From: Manihot esculenta
Taxonomy: Eukaryota > Streptophyta > Magnoliopsida > Malpighiales > Euphorbiaceae
Direction of reading: 5' to 3'
DNA: 64,000 nt
Assembly (NCBI RefSeq): GCF_001659605.2
Contig: NC_035168.2
Span: forward strand, 11,697,759-11,761,758
Positions 1 through 11,337 of the stretch are shown piece after piece (the first letter of the stretch is position 1; each line of letters begins with the position of its first letter). The notes beneath the pieces are model-generated. The model had not been told where the DNA came from. It worked only from the letters and a program-made list of their open reading frames with translations, and ran no database searches. The translations under genes and the position numbers were made by a program.

Positions 1-502
1 TGAGGAAGGACTCTTCCATCTGCATTGCTGGAGTGTGTAACTCCTCGAATTGGAATGCTTGAGTCAAGTGCTTTTCTCCTTTCGCTGCCATCTTAGGTAG
101 AAGATCCTCTTCATTATTACCTCTGGCTATCTGGCGAAGTTCACAGCTGTCTTGCCCGCCTTTGACCTTCTCTATTAAGGATCAGACCTTTTCTCATACT
201 GAAAACCAATTGTGAGTCATTAAAAAAAATTAATTTTTGGATACCTAGGTCCTTGACGATCTCATGGCCATTATTATTGCCTTGTACTCAGCTATGTTGG
301 TGGTGGCTTTGAAGGTGAGCTTTGTCGTGTACCAAAGCTTTATACCAATTTGAGACTGTAAAAGAATCCTGATTCCTGATCCCCCAGCCCTGCAAGCTCC
401 ATTTGCCCAAACTTTCCATTCTTCTATGGTCACTTTAGAGGACTCTGAAGGTTCTAACTTTAGAGTCATCTCCGTGACAAAGTTGGCTAGTACCTGGGCT
501 TT
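1..502 (-). pseudogene. Tat-like gypsy pol remnant, RNase H part (left piece)
   Basis: Read on the minus strand, 502 to 245 encodes the second RNase H-like domain typical of Tat-lineage Ty3/gypsy elements: a W-x-V-x-x-N-G-A start, a G-S-G-I stretch and an A-E-Y-K-A-I block near residues 61-66 of the open stretch. The remaining 244 bases still resemble the end of this domain and the linker before integrase, but contain stops. At 502 the sequence runs straight into the Athila-like element. The frame resumes at 11,333, where the upstream RNase H is found, so this is the 3' part of an older element split by insertion. Integrase would lie beyond the window. Not functional. Confidence 0.75.
498..502. 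repeat. Target site duplication GCTTT, left copy
   Basis: These five bases directly precede the 5' LTR and are repeated at 11333-11337 directly after the 3' LTR. This fixes the ends of the Athila-like insertion. Confidence 0.93.
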
Positions 503-2237
503 TGATAGAGCATATTTTAGTCCATTTTATCATTATGTTCTTGATGTTTATTTGCATCTTTTCGGCTTAATTTGGTGGTTTTAATCATGTTTTGCAGATA
601 TTAGGTGTAAAGAGACAACCTGGAGAAAATGCTCTTAAAACTGCCAAAAAGTGCCAAATATGGAAAGTATCAAAAAAGAAAAGTTTTCAAATAAGAAAAG
701 TTTTCAAATAAGGGAAGTGCAGAAGCAAAAGTAAATAAGGAAAGCTCAGTCAGAAGATTATTGGAAATTCAAATCGCGGATCTTTCCTTTCTTGTTCAAA
801 GATGTGCACACACTGCAGTAGTCATATCTTCCTATTTAGGCAACAAGATTTCATGAAGACGCACTTGCCTCTTCTGCGTTCAGCATTCAAAATTCAAACA
901 AAGGCTCACCTAAAAAGGAAAGACAGGACAGATATCTTTCCACTTCTGCACATTGATGACTGCGCTCCACTTCCTCTTCTGCAGTCCATGTGCACGCCAC
1001 CTGCCTTTTGAAGACCAAGGCACCTCTCCTTCCTCTTCTGAATCCCTTGGTACATGCCTATTTCCTTTTGAGCTCAAGCCATGCCTGTCCTTCCTCTTCT
1101 GAAACCAAGCCGCGCGCACACCTTCCCTCTTCAGTGCATGTTGCGCGCCTCCTTCCTTCCGGAGAGTTTGCAACGCGAATCTTTCCTTTTCAGACACAAC
1201 TTGGGTAGCAAGCACCTCTAGGGCAGCAAGGTCAGCCTCTAATCCTATTTAAGGAACACATATCCACCCGTGAGACACTTCTGGACAACTCTTCTTCTCA
1301 TCCGAACACAAGGACCTTCGGCCACCACACCTCTCCAAGCTTCGGCTGCCTTCTTCTTCTTCCTTTCTTTTATTTTTGGTTTTGTTTCAGCCATGAGTGG
1401 CTGAAACCTTTTTTCTAGTTGAAGATTGATTGAAACTAAGGTTGTTTAAAGGATTGTGAGATCTGAACATAAAGTGTTTGTCTTTAGTTTGTTCAATATT
1501 CATACAGTTCATGCTTGAATTCTATTATTACTTTATTGTTTTGATCAAATTGGCCACTTGATTCTTGATTGCAAGGTAATTAGTTGTTAGTTTGGATAAT
1601 TTTAAGTCCGTAATTGCTTGAATTGTTCAAACATAAGAACACTTGGTGTAACAACTAAGGAATTGTATGATCTAGCAACATCTCATGCGTTTGAGTAGCT
1701 AGGGTTGGATCTCTCTTTTTCTTCATGCAATTAACAATTGTTTGATGCCTAAGGCCCAAGGACGTTCCTTGGCAATTTGTTAATTAGTAATTAATTAGAG
1801 GACGTTCTCTAATTGATTTAATCATAAGGAGAGACATGGTGGTGAGAAGCGTTTTCCATCTCTATAACTAATCTATTCAATCAACCTAAAGAACATAAGT
1901 TTCAATGATCAATCCAAACAACTAAGGTGAATCCATCTCTTCAGCTAGACCTTTCTCATATTGAATTCCCCTTTTAGTTTTCATATTCTGCTTATTTAAT
2001 TGCTTTCAGTAGTTGCTAATCAAATCAATCTCAAAACCCCCCCCATTTTACTTTACATGCACTTTTATTTTATTTGCTTTCAGTTTATTCATTCTCAGTG
2101 AGTTCTCTTGGTCCTAATAAGGAAGGTTGGTAAGTTTACAATTCTCTATGGATTCGATCATTTACCACTATCTGCAGTAGTAATATTGTTGATAACTGGA
2201 AAGGTTATTTTTTACCGGCTTCGACAACTGCGAGTCA
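503..2237 (+). repeat. Athila-like 5' LTR
   Basis: 1,735 bp, TG...CA ends. It contains a 17-bp tandem duplication at about 678-711 that is single-copy in the 3' LTR. Both LTRs have short CG-containing open stretches in each direction, but none resembles a known protein. Confidence 0.93.
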
Positions 2238-2242
2238 AAAAT

Positions 2243-2260
2243 TGGCGCCGTTGCCGGGGA
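2243..2260 (+). other. Primer binding site for tRNA-Asp
   Basis: TGGCGCCGTTGCCGGGGA begins five bases after the 5' LTR. It is complementary to the 3' end of plant tRNA-Asp including its CCA tail, the usual primer of Athila elements. Confidence 0.9.
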
Positions 2261-2288
2261 ATTGTTCTAACTTGCTTATTTTCCTTTT

Positions 2289-3416
2289 ATGACCAGATCT
2301 GAACGTAGGGAGACTCTGCCTTATGATCCGAAAATTGAACGCACCATCAGAAGGCTAGACAAGCAAGTCATTTGGCCTGAGGAACCAACAGAAGCTGAAC
2401 CACCCATTGCACAAGCACCAATCGCAGACCATCATCTGAACACCATCGGAACACACCACCAAGCCGCACCAGTGGCTGAAAATCATCCACAAGCTGCTAC
2501 CCATAATGGACATGTTGTCCATGACCAAATAATTCAAGAAAATTCAGCCATGAGAGCACCAAGACCAAGAGAAAGAACCATGAGGGAGTTGGCAATACCT
2601 GTAGGTGGTCAAGCACCACTTTGCATCAACTATCCACCTCTGACAGTTCCCTTTGAACTAAAAACAGGTTTGATCCATCTTCTTCCCAAATTTAGAGGTC
2701 GAGAAAATGAAAATCCACACAAGCACTTGAAAGAGTTCAATATTGTTTGTTCATCTATGAGACCTCAAGGCATTTCTAAAGATCATTTTAAGTTAAGAGC
2801 TTTTCCTTTTTCGCTTGATGATTATGCTAAGGATTGATTATTTTATTTGCCACCTGGATCTATTACTTCTTGGGATGATATGGTTATAACTTTTCTGAAT
2901 AAATACTTCCCAACATCTAAAGCCATTGGCATAATAAGAGAAATCACTAGCATAAGACAGAAACCATCTGAGGACTTATATGATTATTTGGAAAGATTTG
3001 AAAGATTGTCTACAGGTTGTCCTCAACATGATATGTCGGACAAGTCACTCATAGAATTCTTCTATGGAGGACTGTTGTCATCAGAAAGGAAGTTCATTGA
3101 TGTAGCCTGTGGAGGCTTAATTGCAGACAAAACACCTAGGGAGATGAGAGAGTTGATCTTGACCCTTGCAGCCTCATCTAGGCAATATGGAGAAGAAAAG
3201 CAACTGCAAAAAGAATCCCATAAGGTAAGTACATCTGCTCTTTCATCTCAAATCTCTGCACTAATTACTGCTATGACAAATTTCTTCACAGGCCAAACCC
3301 AACAAGCCCAGCCAACTAGGCCATGTGGGATTTGTGCATTCATAGGACATTCAACTGATCAATGTCCTACACTGCAAGAGGATAGCCAGCAAGTGAATGC
3401 CATTGAAGGGTACAAC
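2289..3416 (+). pseudogene. Athila-like gag, N-terminal and central part
   Basis: The gag (capsid) precursor starts at ATG 2289. Conserved plant gypsy gag features appear in order: a basic start, the PFELK-x-GLIHLLP block around 2,650-2,700, HKHLKEF, LRAFPFSL, then LPPGSIT-x-W and an F-x-x-KYFP block after 2,847. One TGA at 2835-2837 interrupts the frame where the family has tryptophan, a G-to-A change. A Cys/His cluster follows near 3,320-3,370. The frame is broken at 3417 by the solo LTR and resumes at 5656. Non-functional. Confidence 0.88.
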
Positions 3417-5655
3417 TGTAATACCCGGCTAGACTCCGGTATCGAAATTCCTACCGTCCGGTGGAATTTGGATGTCGGAAACCTCTAGAAGGATAAAAGC
3501 ATGTTTTCATAAAATGTTTTCATGTATTTTAATGGTTTTAAGTAAAAAGAATTTTGAGTTTGTATGAAAAAGACCAAGGAGACATTTCCAGGTTTGGCCG
3601 CCAAACCTCAAGTTCGGCCGCCGAACATTGGATGGTTATGGAAGGCAAGTTAGGCTTTCGAAAATTTCAAAGGTTCGGCCGCCGAACCTCATGTTCGGCC
3701 GCCGAACATGCATGAGATGTGGGGGCATGTTCGGCTGCCGAAAGGTAGTCTGGCAGCCCCTATATATGAGCTCCATGGCCGAAACGGGCGAGATTTTCTC
3801 CCCATTTTCGGCCACGGTGAGTTCATGCTTTCCTAAGGTTGTTTCCAATGCTTTTCCTTCCGATCTTTCATGTTTTAACAAGTTTTATGTCGGTTTGAAG
3901 GTATTTGAGCAAAAGAACAAGTTTTTGAGCTTGGAGACCCAAGGAGTTAAATCTCTCCCAACTCCAAGTTAAATCGCCTCTACTCTCGATCTTCAAGAGG
4001 TAAGTGCCGATCTCTAGCTTATGACGTGTTTTAAACAAGTTTTATGCAAGTTTATGGAGTAGAAATGCATGTGTAGGTTGTTTTGAGTTTATGGGTTTAA
4101 TGTGTGTTTATGAGCAATGTGGGTATGTTTGATGTGTTGTAGTTGGGGTTTAGGCTAATTTGAGACCCCTATGGACTTGTATGCTTGATTGTGTATGATT
4201 GGGAGTGTTGTAGAATAGGTTTATGCATGTTTGAAAGGTTTGGGAGGCGTTTGTGCATGTTGGAGCTGAGTTTCTGCCACTTTGGAGAAACTCAGGTTCG
4301 GCCGCCGAAGGAACTTTCGGCCGCCGAACCCGCTTGTGGAGGCAGCCTTCGGCTGCCGAAGCCTGCCCCCGAAAGAGAACTTTCGTCTCTGGAGGGCAGT
4401 TTTGGCCGCCGAAAGTGCCGCCGAACATGCATGAGTTTCGTCTCTGTCTGGGAGTTTCGGCCGCCGAAGGTGCCGCCGAACTTGCCTAACTTTCGGTTCT
4501 GGAGGGACTTTCGACCGCCGAACCTGCCGCCAAAAGTGCCCTGTCCAGCCCTCCTTTGCATGTTTTTCTATGATTGTTTCATGATGTTCTAGGGGGTTTT
4601 TGGAGAGTAGTTTAGAGTTATGTTTATGTATGTTTGGTCCCTCATTTGAGTCCACCTGTGTAGGTTCGGACCCGAGGAACCGAGGACCCCAGCAGTGAGT
4701 CAGCTACTCCAGTGTCTGGTCAGAGCTATCCAGAGGTGAGTGGAATAACTCATTATGTTTTAAAGCAAATAATGGACATTTTAGCATGATTCACGCATCA
4801 TTAATGCCATGAGATATACTAGGTTGCCTGCATTAGAATTCACGAATATGTTGCATTGCATATTTTGTTGTTGATGTGGATGAATGTTGGATGATCCATA
4901 GCCCCCGACCTATGATGTGACGATATGATATGTACGGTATGGAATGAAAGACCAGTGGGACCCATTCTACGTCCGCTGGCATTATGTAAGAGAAAGACCA
5001 GGACCCATTCTACGTTCTGGCACTATTGGATATGTAGAGGGCTATTGGTGACAAGTTCATCCTTGATGTGATATGTTTGTGATGTGATGCATTCCATGAA
5101 AGCATAAAATGTTAATATAATGTTTTTATTATTCTGCTCACTGGGCTTTATAGCTCACCCCTCTCCCTTGACCCCCCCAGGTTTGCAGGTACAGGGTAGA
5201 CCAGGAAGTCAGCAGGAGTAGAGTTATGTTATTGTATTAGTTAGAAGTGGACATGAATATGATGTTATGTATTAGTACAGTATAGAAATGTAATGTAATG
5301 ATGTTCTTAAGGATAGAGTGGGGCTTGACCATAGTATGTTGTAATCCCTTCATGGGTACATGATCTTTTATTGATAGATATGTTTAACCAAACTTGATGC
5401 ATGTTATGTCACCCCATTGGAGCATTGATGAGGACTCCAAGGTGGGTTAATGTTCATGATTATGTATGGTGCATGCACAGGTTGAGTTTGGTAGATGGAT
5501 GAAAAAGAAAAGTTTAAAATTTTTATGTATGTTGTTGATCATGTATGGGATTAAACAGGTTCACATGATGTATGTTAGGCTTGCTACGGGTCCCAGCGGC
5601 CTTAAGTCGATCTGGACCCTAGCGCCGGTAGCGGTCCGGTTTCCGGGTCGTTACA
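3417..5655 (+). mobile_element. Solo LTR A, Tekay/Del-like chromovirus family
   Basis: 2,239 bp beginning TGTAATACCC and ending GGTCGTTACA, flanked by a perfect 5-bp duplication ACAAC (3412-3416 and 5656-5660). There is no primer site or coding region, so it is a solo LTR left by LTR-LTR recombination. It has a TATA box at 3761-3767. Clusters of the palindrome TTCGGCCGCCGAA lie at about 3,597-3,740 and 4,295-4,535. A short repeated block around TACGT occurs twice between 4,945 and 5,030. The Tekay/Del assignment rests on LTR length, the TGTAA start and a remembered resemblance, and is less certain than the structure. Confidence 0.9.
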
Positions 5656-6242
5656 ACAACAACCAGCCTAGACATAATCCATATTCCAATACATACAATC
5701 CAGGCTGGAAGGACCATCCCAATTTCAGCTATGGAAGGACCAACAATAATCAGAACTATCAGAACTACCACAGGAATCGGGCCCAACCAGCACCTTCAAG
5801 TTCTAATCAGCACCTTGAAAGGATGATAGAAACACTTACAAACTCTGTGCAGACTCTCCAACAACAGATGGGACAGCTAATGAGCAAATCTGAATCCCAA
5901 GGTAAGCTTCCTTCTCAAACTGAAACTAACCCCAGACAGAATGTCAGTGCCATTACCTTGAGAAGTGGGAAAGAACTTCAAGATGCCAGATTCGAGAAAG
6001 AGAAGAAAGTTGCACAAGAGCCTGCGCGAGAACTAATTGATTCAGAAGCCTCTCCAACGCAATCTGAAGAGCCATCTGCGCAAAGGCAAGCCTCTGAACA
6101 GTCTCCAGCGTAATCTGAAGCCATTCCCGCCCACAAGGCTGATCACAAGGTACGTTTTCAGATTCCACCTCCTTTTCCAAAGAGATTTCAAAGAACACAA
6201 AAAGAAAACGAAGAAAAGGAGATCCTTGAGACTTTCAGACAG
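5656..6242 (+). pseudogene. Athila-like gag C-terminal part and gag-protease linker
   Basis: This continues the gag frame once the solo LTR and one copy of its target duplication are ignored. The stretch is rich in Asn, Gln and Pro, then has a helical Leu/Gln region followed by the conserved A-I-T-L-R-S-G-K-E-L motif that precedes protease in these elements (about 5,950-5,980). A TAA at 6111-6113 interrupts the frame; a near-identical repeat unit upstream has CAA at that point, so this looks like C-to-T. The frame then continues into the protease. Confidence 0.85.
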
Positions 6243-7382
6243 GTGGAAATCAACATACCTCTGCTAGATGTTGTTAAGCAGATTCCCAGGTACGCAAAAT
6301 TTTTGAAAGAGCTTTGCACTAATAGAAGAAAGCTTGCTGAGAGAGAGAAAGTAAATGTAGGTGAAGTTGTTACTACTGTAATTAAAAGAGAGCTCCCTAC
6401 TAAATGCAAAGATAAAGGTATGTTTGCAATTTCTTGTAAAATAGGGAATGTTGGAATTAAGAAAGCTATATGTGATCTTGGTACATCCATAAATGTTATG
6501 CCTCTTTCCATCTATAATTCTCTGAATGCATGTGCACTGAAAGACACAAGAGTTGTGATACAATTAGCTGATAGATCTGTGGTATATCCCATAGGTGTTC
6601 TAGAAGATGTGTTAGTTCAAGTAGATGAGCTTGTCTTTCCTGCAGATTTTTATGTGATTGATACTAAGGAAGACAGTTGCAATGCTAGTTCTGACATCCT
6701 ACTTGGACGTCCTTTCTTGAGTACTGCTAGGACTAAGATTGATGTGCATGATGGTACATTGACTATGGAGTTTGAAGGGGAAGTAATTAAATTTAGTGTC
6801 TATGATGTTATGAAATATCCACATGATATGTCCCCTGTTTATGGTCTTGATATTATTGACTGCTTGAGCCAGGAAATTTTTGATAAAAATCAAGATGATA
6901 TTCTGAACAATGATTTTTGCAGGGATACTGACCAGGTCCAGATAGAGAGTCAGGAAGAACCAAAACTGAAGGAAACAGTCTGCAGCATCCAGCAGGTGAA
7001 CTGCAGACAACTACAGAAAGTACAGAAACCAGTTACACCACTTCAGAATGGTGTACAGACCATTCCAGCTCAAGAAATGGCATCTGAAAGCCTCTCAGGC
7101 GTGTCCTTTCAGCTTCCAATGCAGACCAGTCCTCCCTTTCAGCCAGGTCCTGTGCAGAAGGATGTTCCTGAGACCAGTTCTGCTAGACAGTCAACTCAGA
7201 CACCCTTGCAACACCTTTCAGAATCTGAAGAATGTGAGAATGGCCTCTTTGAACAGATCTTCCATGCCAATTCTGATGAGCCATGGTATGCAGACATGGT
7301 GAACTACCTAGCCACAGGCAACTTACCTTCTGACATGCCAAAGCACACCAGAGACAAGATAAAGAAAGATGCCAAATACTAA
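6243..7382 (+). pseudogene. Athila-like protease fused to pre-integrase linker; reverse transcriptase missing
   Basis: The open frame of 379 codons is in phase with gag, so its first Met is probably not a true start. It encodes a retropepsin-type aspartic protease with the catalytic D-L-G-T-S motif at residues 78-82 (about 6,474) and the L-L-G-R-P-F-L block near 6,700-6,720. Normally reverse transcriptase and RNase H follow. Here a Gln- and Pro-rich stretch of about 120 residues leads directly to the W-Y-A-D-x-V-N-Y-L motif (about 7,285) that stands just before integrase. RT and RNase H are therefore deleted while the frame stays open. It ends at TAA 7380-7382. Confidence 0.85.
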
Positions 7383-8555
7383 GTTTGGGATGAGCCATAT
7401 TTGTGGAAACATTGTGCTGACCAAATGATAAGGAGATGTATTCCAGACCAAGAAATAGCTTCAGTTCTCACTTTTTGTCATTCATATAGTTGTGGTGGAC
7501 ACTTTGGTCCAAGAAAGACCGCACATAAAATACTTAAAAGTGGCCTGTTTTGGCCCACTATTTTTTGAGATGCTTTTCTATTTTGCAGATCATGTGCTAG
7601 GTGTCAACTGACTAAAAATCTGAGCAACAGAAATCAAATGCCACAGAACCCCATCATGGTCTGTGAGGTGTTTGATGTATGAGGCATAGACTTCATGGGA
7701 CCATTCCCACCATCCTTTGGATACACCTACATCATCCAAGTGGGTGGAAGCTAGAGCAACCAATACTAATGATGCAAAGGCTTTAGTAGACTTTGTGAAG
7801 ACTAACATCTTTGCCAGACATGGAGTGCCAAAGGCAATCATCAGTGATAGAGGGACCCATTTTTGCAACAAGGTAGTAGAAAGCCTTCTCAAAAAGCACA
7901 ATGTGATCCATAGAACATCCACAGCCTACCATCCACAAACAAATGGACAAGCTGAAGTGTCCAATAGAGAAATCAATGTCATCCTAGAAAAGACAGTGTC
8001 CCCCAACCGAAAAGACTGGAGTGCACGTTTGGAAGATGCCTTATAGGCATACAGAACAGCCTACAAGACTCCCATAGGTATGTCTCCTTACAGATTGGTC
8101 TATGGAAAAGCTTGTCACCTTCCAGTTGAACTTGAACACAAGGCATATTGGGGCAGTAAAAAATTGCAACATGGACCTTAAAGAAGCCGGACACCATCGC
8201 AAGTTGCAACTGCTTAGAGGAAATAAGACGAGATGCATATGAGACTTCTTGGAACTACAAAGCAAAAACTAAAGCCTCCCATGACAGTCAGATTTCAAGA
8301 AAATAATTTGAGATTGGTGATAAAGTCTTACTCTTTGACTCTCGTTTAAAATTGTTTCCAGGTAAGCTACGGTCTAGGTGGATTAGACCATTCATTGTAG
8401 AGCATGCTTATCCCCATGGAGCTGTAGACATCCGAAGTATAGAGACTGAAAAAATCTTCAAGGTGAATGGGCATCGTCTGAAGCCATACTTTGAAGGATT
8501 TGCAGTACAAGTGGTGGAAGAAATTCCACTACATCATCCATCTCAATCTACCTAG
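7383..8555 (+). pseudogene. Athila-like integrase, broken
   Basis: Integrase inserts element DNA into the genome. In order I can see: the W-D-E-P-Y-L lead-in, an HHCC zinc finger (about 7,470-7,600), the first catalytic Asp in G-I-D-F-M-G-P-F (about 7,684), the second in S-D-R-G-T-H-F (about 7,842), the N-G-Q-A-E block with the catalytic Glu (about 7,940) and a C-terminal GPY/F-type module (8,352-8,500). Stops near 7,566, 7,681, 7,753 and 8,044 and at least one frame change break it. The longest intact piece is 7717-8046. Confidence 0.88.
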
Positions 8556-9600
8556 TGATCACACCATGCACACTACACTCCAGGGGAGTACTCAGTTTCC
8601 TTTCCTTTTTCATTTTCTTATACATTGAGGACAATGCATGATTTAGGTGTGGGGGTGCATATCTTCCTTTCTTCTTCTCCTTCTCCTTCTTCTTCTTTTC
8701 CCTTTCAGTTCTGCGAAATTCCTTTCAGTTTTTGTGAAAATTTTTCTTTTTCCTTTCAGATTTGTGATTTTTCTTTCTTTTTCCTTTCAGTTTATGCGTT
8801 TTTTTAGTTTGTTTTCATTTATGCTTTCAATAACACACAACCACAACCTTCTTCTTTTTTATTTGCTCTACTCAAACTGATGAACTATGTTGATGAGCTT
8901 CTCTTTCCATGACCCCATTGATGTAATGACTCTTTAAACTTATGTTGAATCAATTGCAGTGAGTTATATTCATGTTTGAGAATTGCCTTTTGAATTGAAT
9001 CTTTGAGCTTGCCATGGTGAAAAATGTATTGATGACACTCATTAGAGAGGATGAATTGAAAATTGTGTGAATGAACTTAACATGACTTGATTTAGCAATT
9101 GGTGTTGATTTGTCCAATGCATTGATTAAAGAAATTCAGCAAAGGCTTAGACTTCATAAGCACAATTGAAAACTGTTCCAATGGTTGAAAGACTATGAAC
9201 AGAGCTAGTAGCCACTTGGACAGGTGACCAACTGAGTAACTGGGGGTGGGTATCACCAATATGTTCCTTCACGTTAAAAGGTTGGTGACTTTTTCAAGCA
9301 AGATTAATGTGCAAAAGGCTAAATATAGTACTTCAAGGTAAGGGCAAATCACTCTGAAAGCTAAAAAAAATCTTAATTGAACAAATGATATTTGCATGTA
9401 TAATCTCTCTCTTGAGTAAAACAAATCCTAGCCATGGTAAGTAAAGGGAAACAAGGAAAGAAGTTGAGTAATCTTCATGCATATATTCTTCACTACAATG
9501 ATTCAAAATAGGTGTCTTGAGTAAGAGCTTAAGTGGAAATAAGGATCAAGTAGCAAAGAAAGCTTATTTGACAATGTTTATTTGCTTGAGGACAAGCAAA
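8556..9600 (+). other. Athila-like 3' non-coding region
   Basis: About 1 kb between integrase and the 3' LTR. No envelope-like reading frame is present. It contains a purine-rich GTGTGGGGGT at about 8,646-8,655 after a GAGGACAA motif, and a pyrimidine-rich stretch with four CCTTTCAG units at 8701, 8721, 8752 and 8783. Confidence 0.7.
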
Positions 9601-9620
9601 AGGTTAGGTGTGGGGGTATT
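9601..9620 (+). other. Polypurine tract, plus-strand primer
   Basis: AGGTTAGGTGTGGGGGTATT lies directly before the TG of the 3' LTR, where the plus-strand primer of Ty3/gypsy elements is located. A similar tract occurs upstream near 8,646. Confidence 0.8.
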
Positions 9621-11332
9621 TGATAGAGCATATTTTAGTCCATTTTATCATTATGTTCTTAATGTTTATTTGCATCTTTTCTATTTAATTTGGTGGTTTT
9701 AATCATGTTTTGCAGATATTAGGTGTAAAGAGACAATCTGGAGAAAATACTCTTAAAACTGCCAAAAAGTGCTAAATATGGAAAGTGCCAAAAAAGGAAA
9801 GTTTTCAAATAAGGGAAGTGCAGAAGCAAAAGCAAATAAGGAAAGCTCAGTCAGAAGATTATTGAAAATTCAAATCGCGGATCTTTCCTTCCTTGTTCAA
9901 AGATGTGCACACACTGCAGCAGTCATATCTTCCTATTTAGGCAGCAAGATTTCATGAAGACGCACTTGCCTCTTCTGCGTTCAGCATTCAAAATTCAAAC
10001 GAAGGTTCCACCTAAAAAGGAAAGACAGGACAGATATCTTTCCATTTCTACACATTGATGACTGCACTCCACTTCCTCTTCTGCAGTCCATGCGCACGCC
10101 ACCTGCCTTTTGAAGACCAAGGCGCCTCTCCTTCCTTTTCTGAATCCCTTGGTACATGCCTATTTCCTTTTGAGCTCAAGCCACGCCTCTCCTTCCTCTT
10201 CTGAAACCAAGCCGCACGCACACCTTCCCTCTTCAGTGCATGTCGCGCGCCTCCTTCCTTCCGGAGAGTTTGCAACGTGAATCTTTCCTTTTCAGACACA
10301 ACTTGGGCAGCAAGCATCTCTAGGGCAGCAAGGTCAGCCTCTAATCCTATTTAAGGAACACATATCCACCCGTAAGACACTTCTGGACAAGTCTTCTTCT
10401 CATCCGAACACAAGGACCTTCGGCCACCACACCTCTCCAAGCTTCGGCTCCCTTTTTCTTCTTCCTTTCTTTTATTTTTGGTTTTGTATGAGTGGCCGAA
10501 ACCTTTTATTCTAGTTGAAAATTGGTTGAAACTAAGGTTGTTTAAAGGATTGTGAGATCTGAACATAAAGTGTTTGCCTTTAGCTTGTTCAATATTCATA
10601 CAGTTCATGCTTGAATTCTATTATTACTTTGTTGTTTTGATCAAATTGGCCACTTGATTCTTGATTGCAAGGTAATTAATTGTTAGTTTGGATAATTTTA
10701 AGTCTGTAATTGCTTGAATTATTCAAATATAAGAACACTTGGTGTAACAACTAAGGAATTGTATGATCTAGCAACATCTTATGCGTTTAAGTAGCTAGGG
10801 TTGGATGTCTCTTTTTCTTCATGCAATTAACAATTGTTTGATGCTTAAGATCCAAGGACGTTCCTTGGCAATTTGTTAATTAGTGATTAATTAGAGGACG
10901 TTCCCTAATTGGTTTAATCATAAGGAGAGACATGATGGTGAGAAGCGTTTTCCATCTCCATAACTAATCTATTGAATCAACCTAAAGAACATAAGTTTCA
11001 ATGATCAATCCAAACAACTAAGGTAGATCCATCTCTTCAACTAGACCTTTCTCATATTGAATTCCCCTTTTATTTTTTATATTCTGCTTATTTAATTGCT
11101 TTCAGTAGTTGCTAATCAAATCAATCTCAAAACCCCCCCATTTTACTTTACATGCACTTTTATTTTATTTGCTTTCAGTTTCTTCGTTCTCAATGCGTTC
11201 TCTTGGTCCTGATAAGGAAGGTTGGTAAGTTTACAATTCTCTGTGGATTCGATCCTTTACTACTATCTGCAGTAGTAATATTGTTGATAACCGGAAAGGT
11301 TATTTTTGACCGGCTTTGACAACTGCGAGTCA
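9621..11332 (+). repeat. Athila-like 3' LTR
   Basis: 1,712 bp, matching 503-2237. Over 9,886-10,310 versus 781-1,200 I count about 16 substitutions, nearly all transitions. It lacks the 17-bp duplication and a short segment near 10,487 found in the 5' LTR. Confidence 0.93.
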
Positions 11333-11337
11333 GCTTT
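11333..11337. repeat. Target site duplication GCTTT, right copy
   Basis: Partner of 498-502. Removing 503-11337 leaves the older minus-strand pol reading continuously through the RNase H region. Confidence 0.93.

Larger units (their letters stand above)
503..11332 (+). mobile_element. Complete but defective Athila-like Ty3/gypsy retrotransposon
   Basis: Two long LTRs (503-2237 and 9621-11332) begin TGATAGAGC and end GCGAGTCA. They are flanked by a perfect 5-bp target duplication, GCTTT, at 498-502 and 11333-11337. A tRNA-Asp primer site, gag, protease, a broken integrase and a purine-rich tract lie between them in the order expected for Ty3/gypsy. The gag wording, the primer site and the long LTRs match the Athila lineage. 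Reverse transcriptase and RNase H are absent. A solo LTR of another family (3417-5655) sits inside gag. The element is inserted in the RNase H region of an older minus-strand Tat-like element. In about 420 bp aligned by eye the two LTRs differ by roughly 16 substitutions, so the insertion is not very recent. Confidence 0.93.

Noticed and set aside
802..1215. Open stretches on both strands in the Athila LTR
   Set aside because: Repeated in the 3' LTR with differences that break them; no domain recognised.
4150..4655. Overlapping open stretches rich in Phe-Gly-Gly-Arg and Ala-Ala-Glu in solo LTR A (also in B and C)
   Set aside because: They come from repeated GGCGGCCGAA words read in several frames on both strands; no start context or known domain, and they lie in an LTR.
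3412..5660. In-frame length of the solo LTR insertion plus duplication (2,244 bases, divisible by three)
   Set aside because: The inserted LTR contains many stops, so the preserved phase is probably chance.
8556..9600. Envelope-like gene expected in some Athila elements
   Set aside because: No frame longer than about 80 codons; those present are composition-driven.
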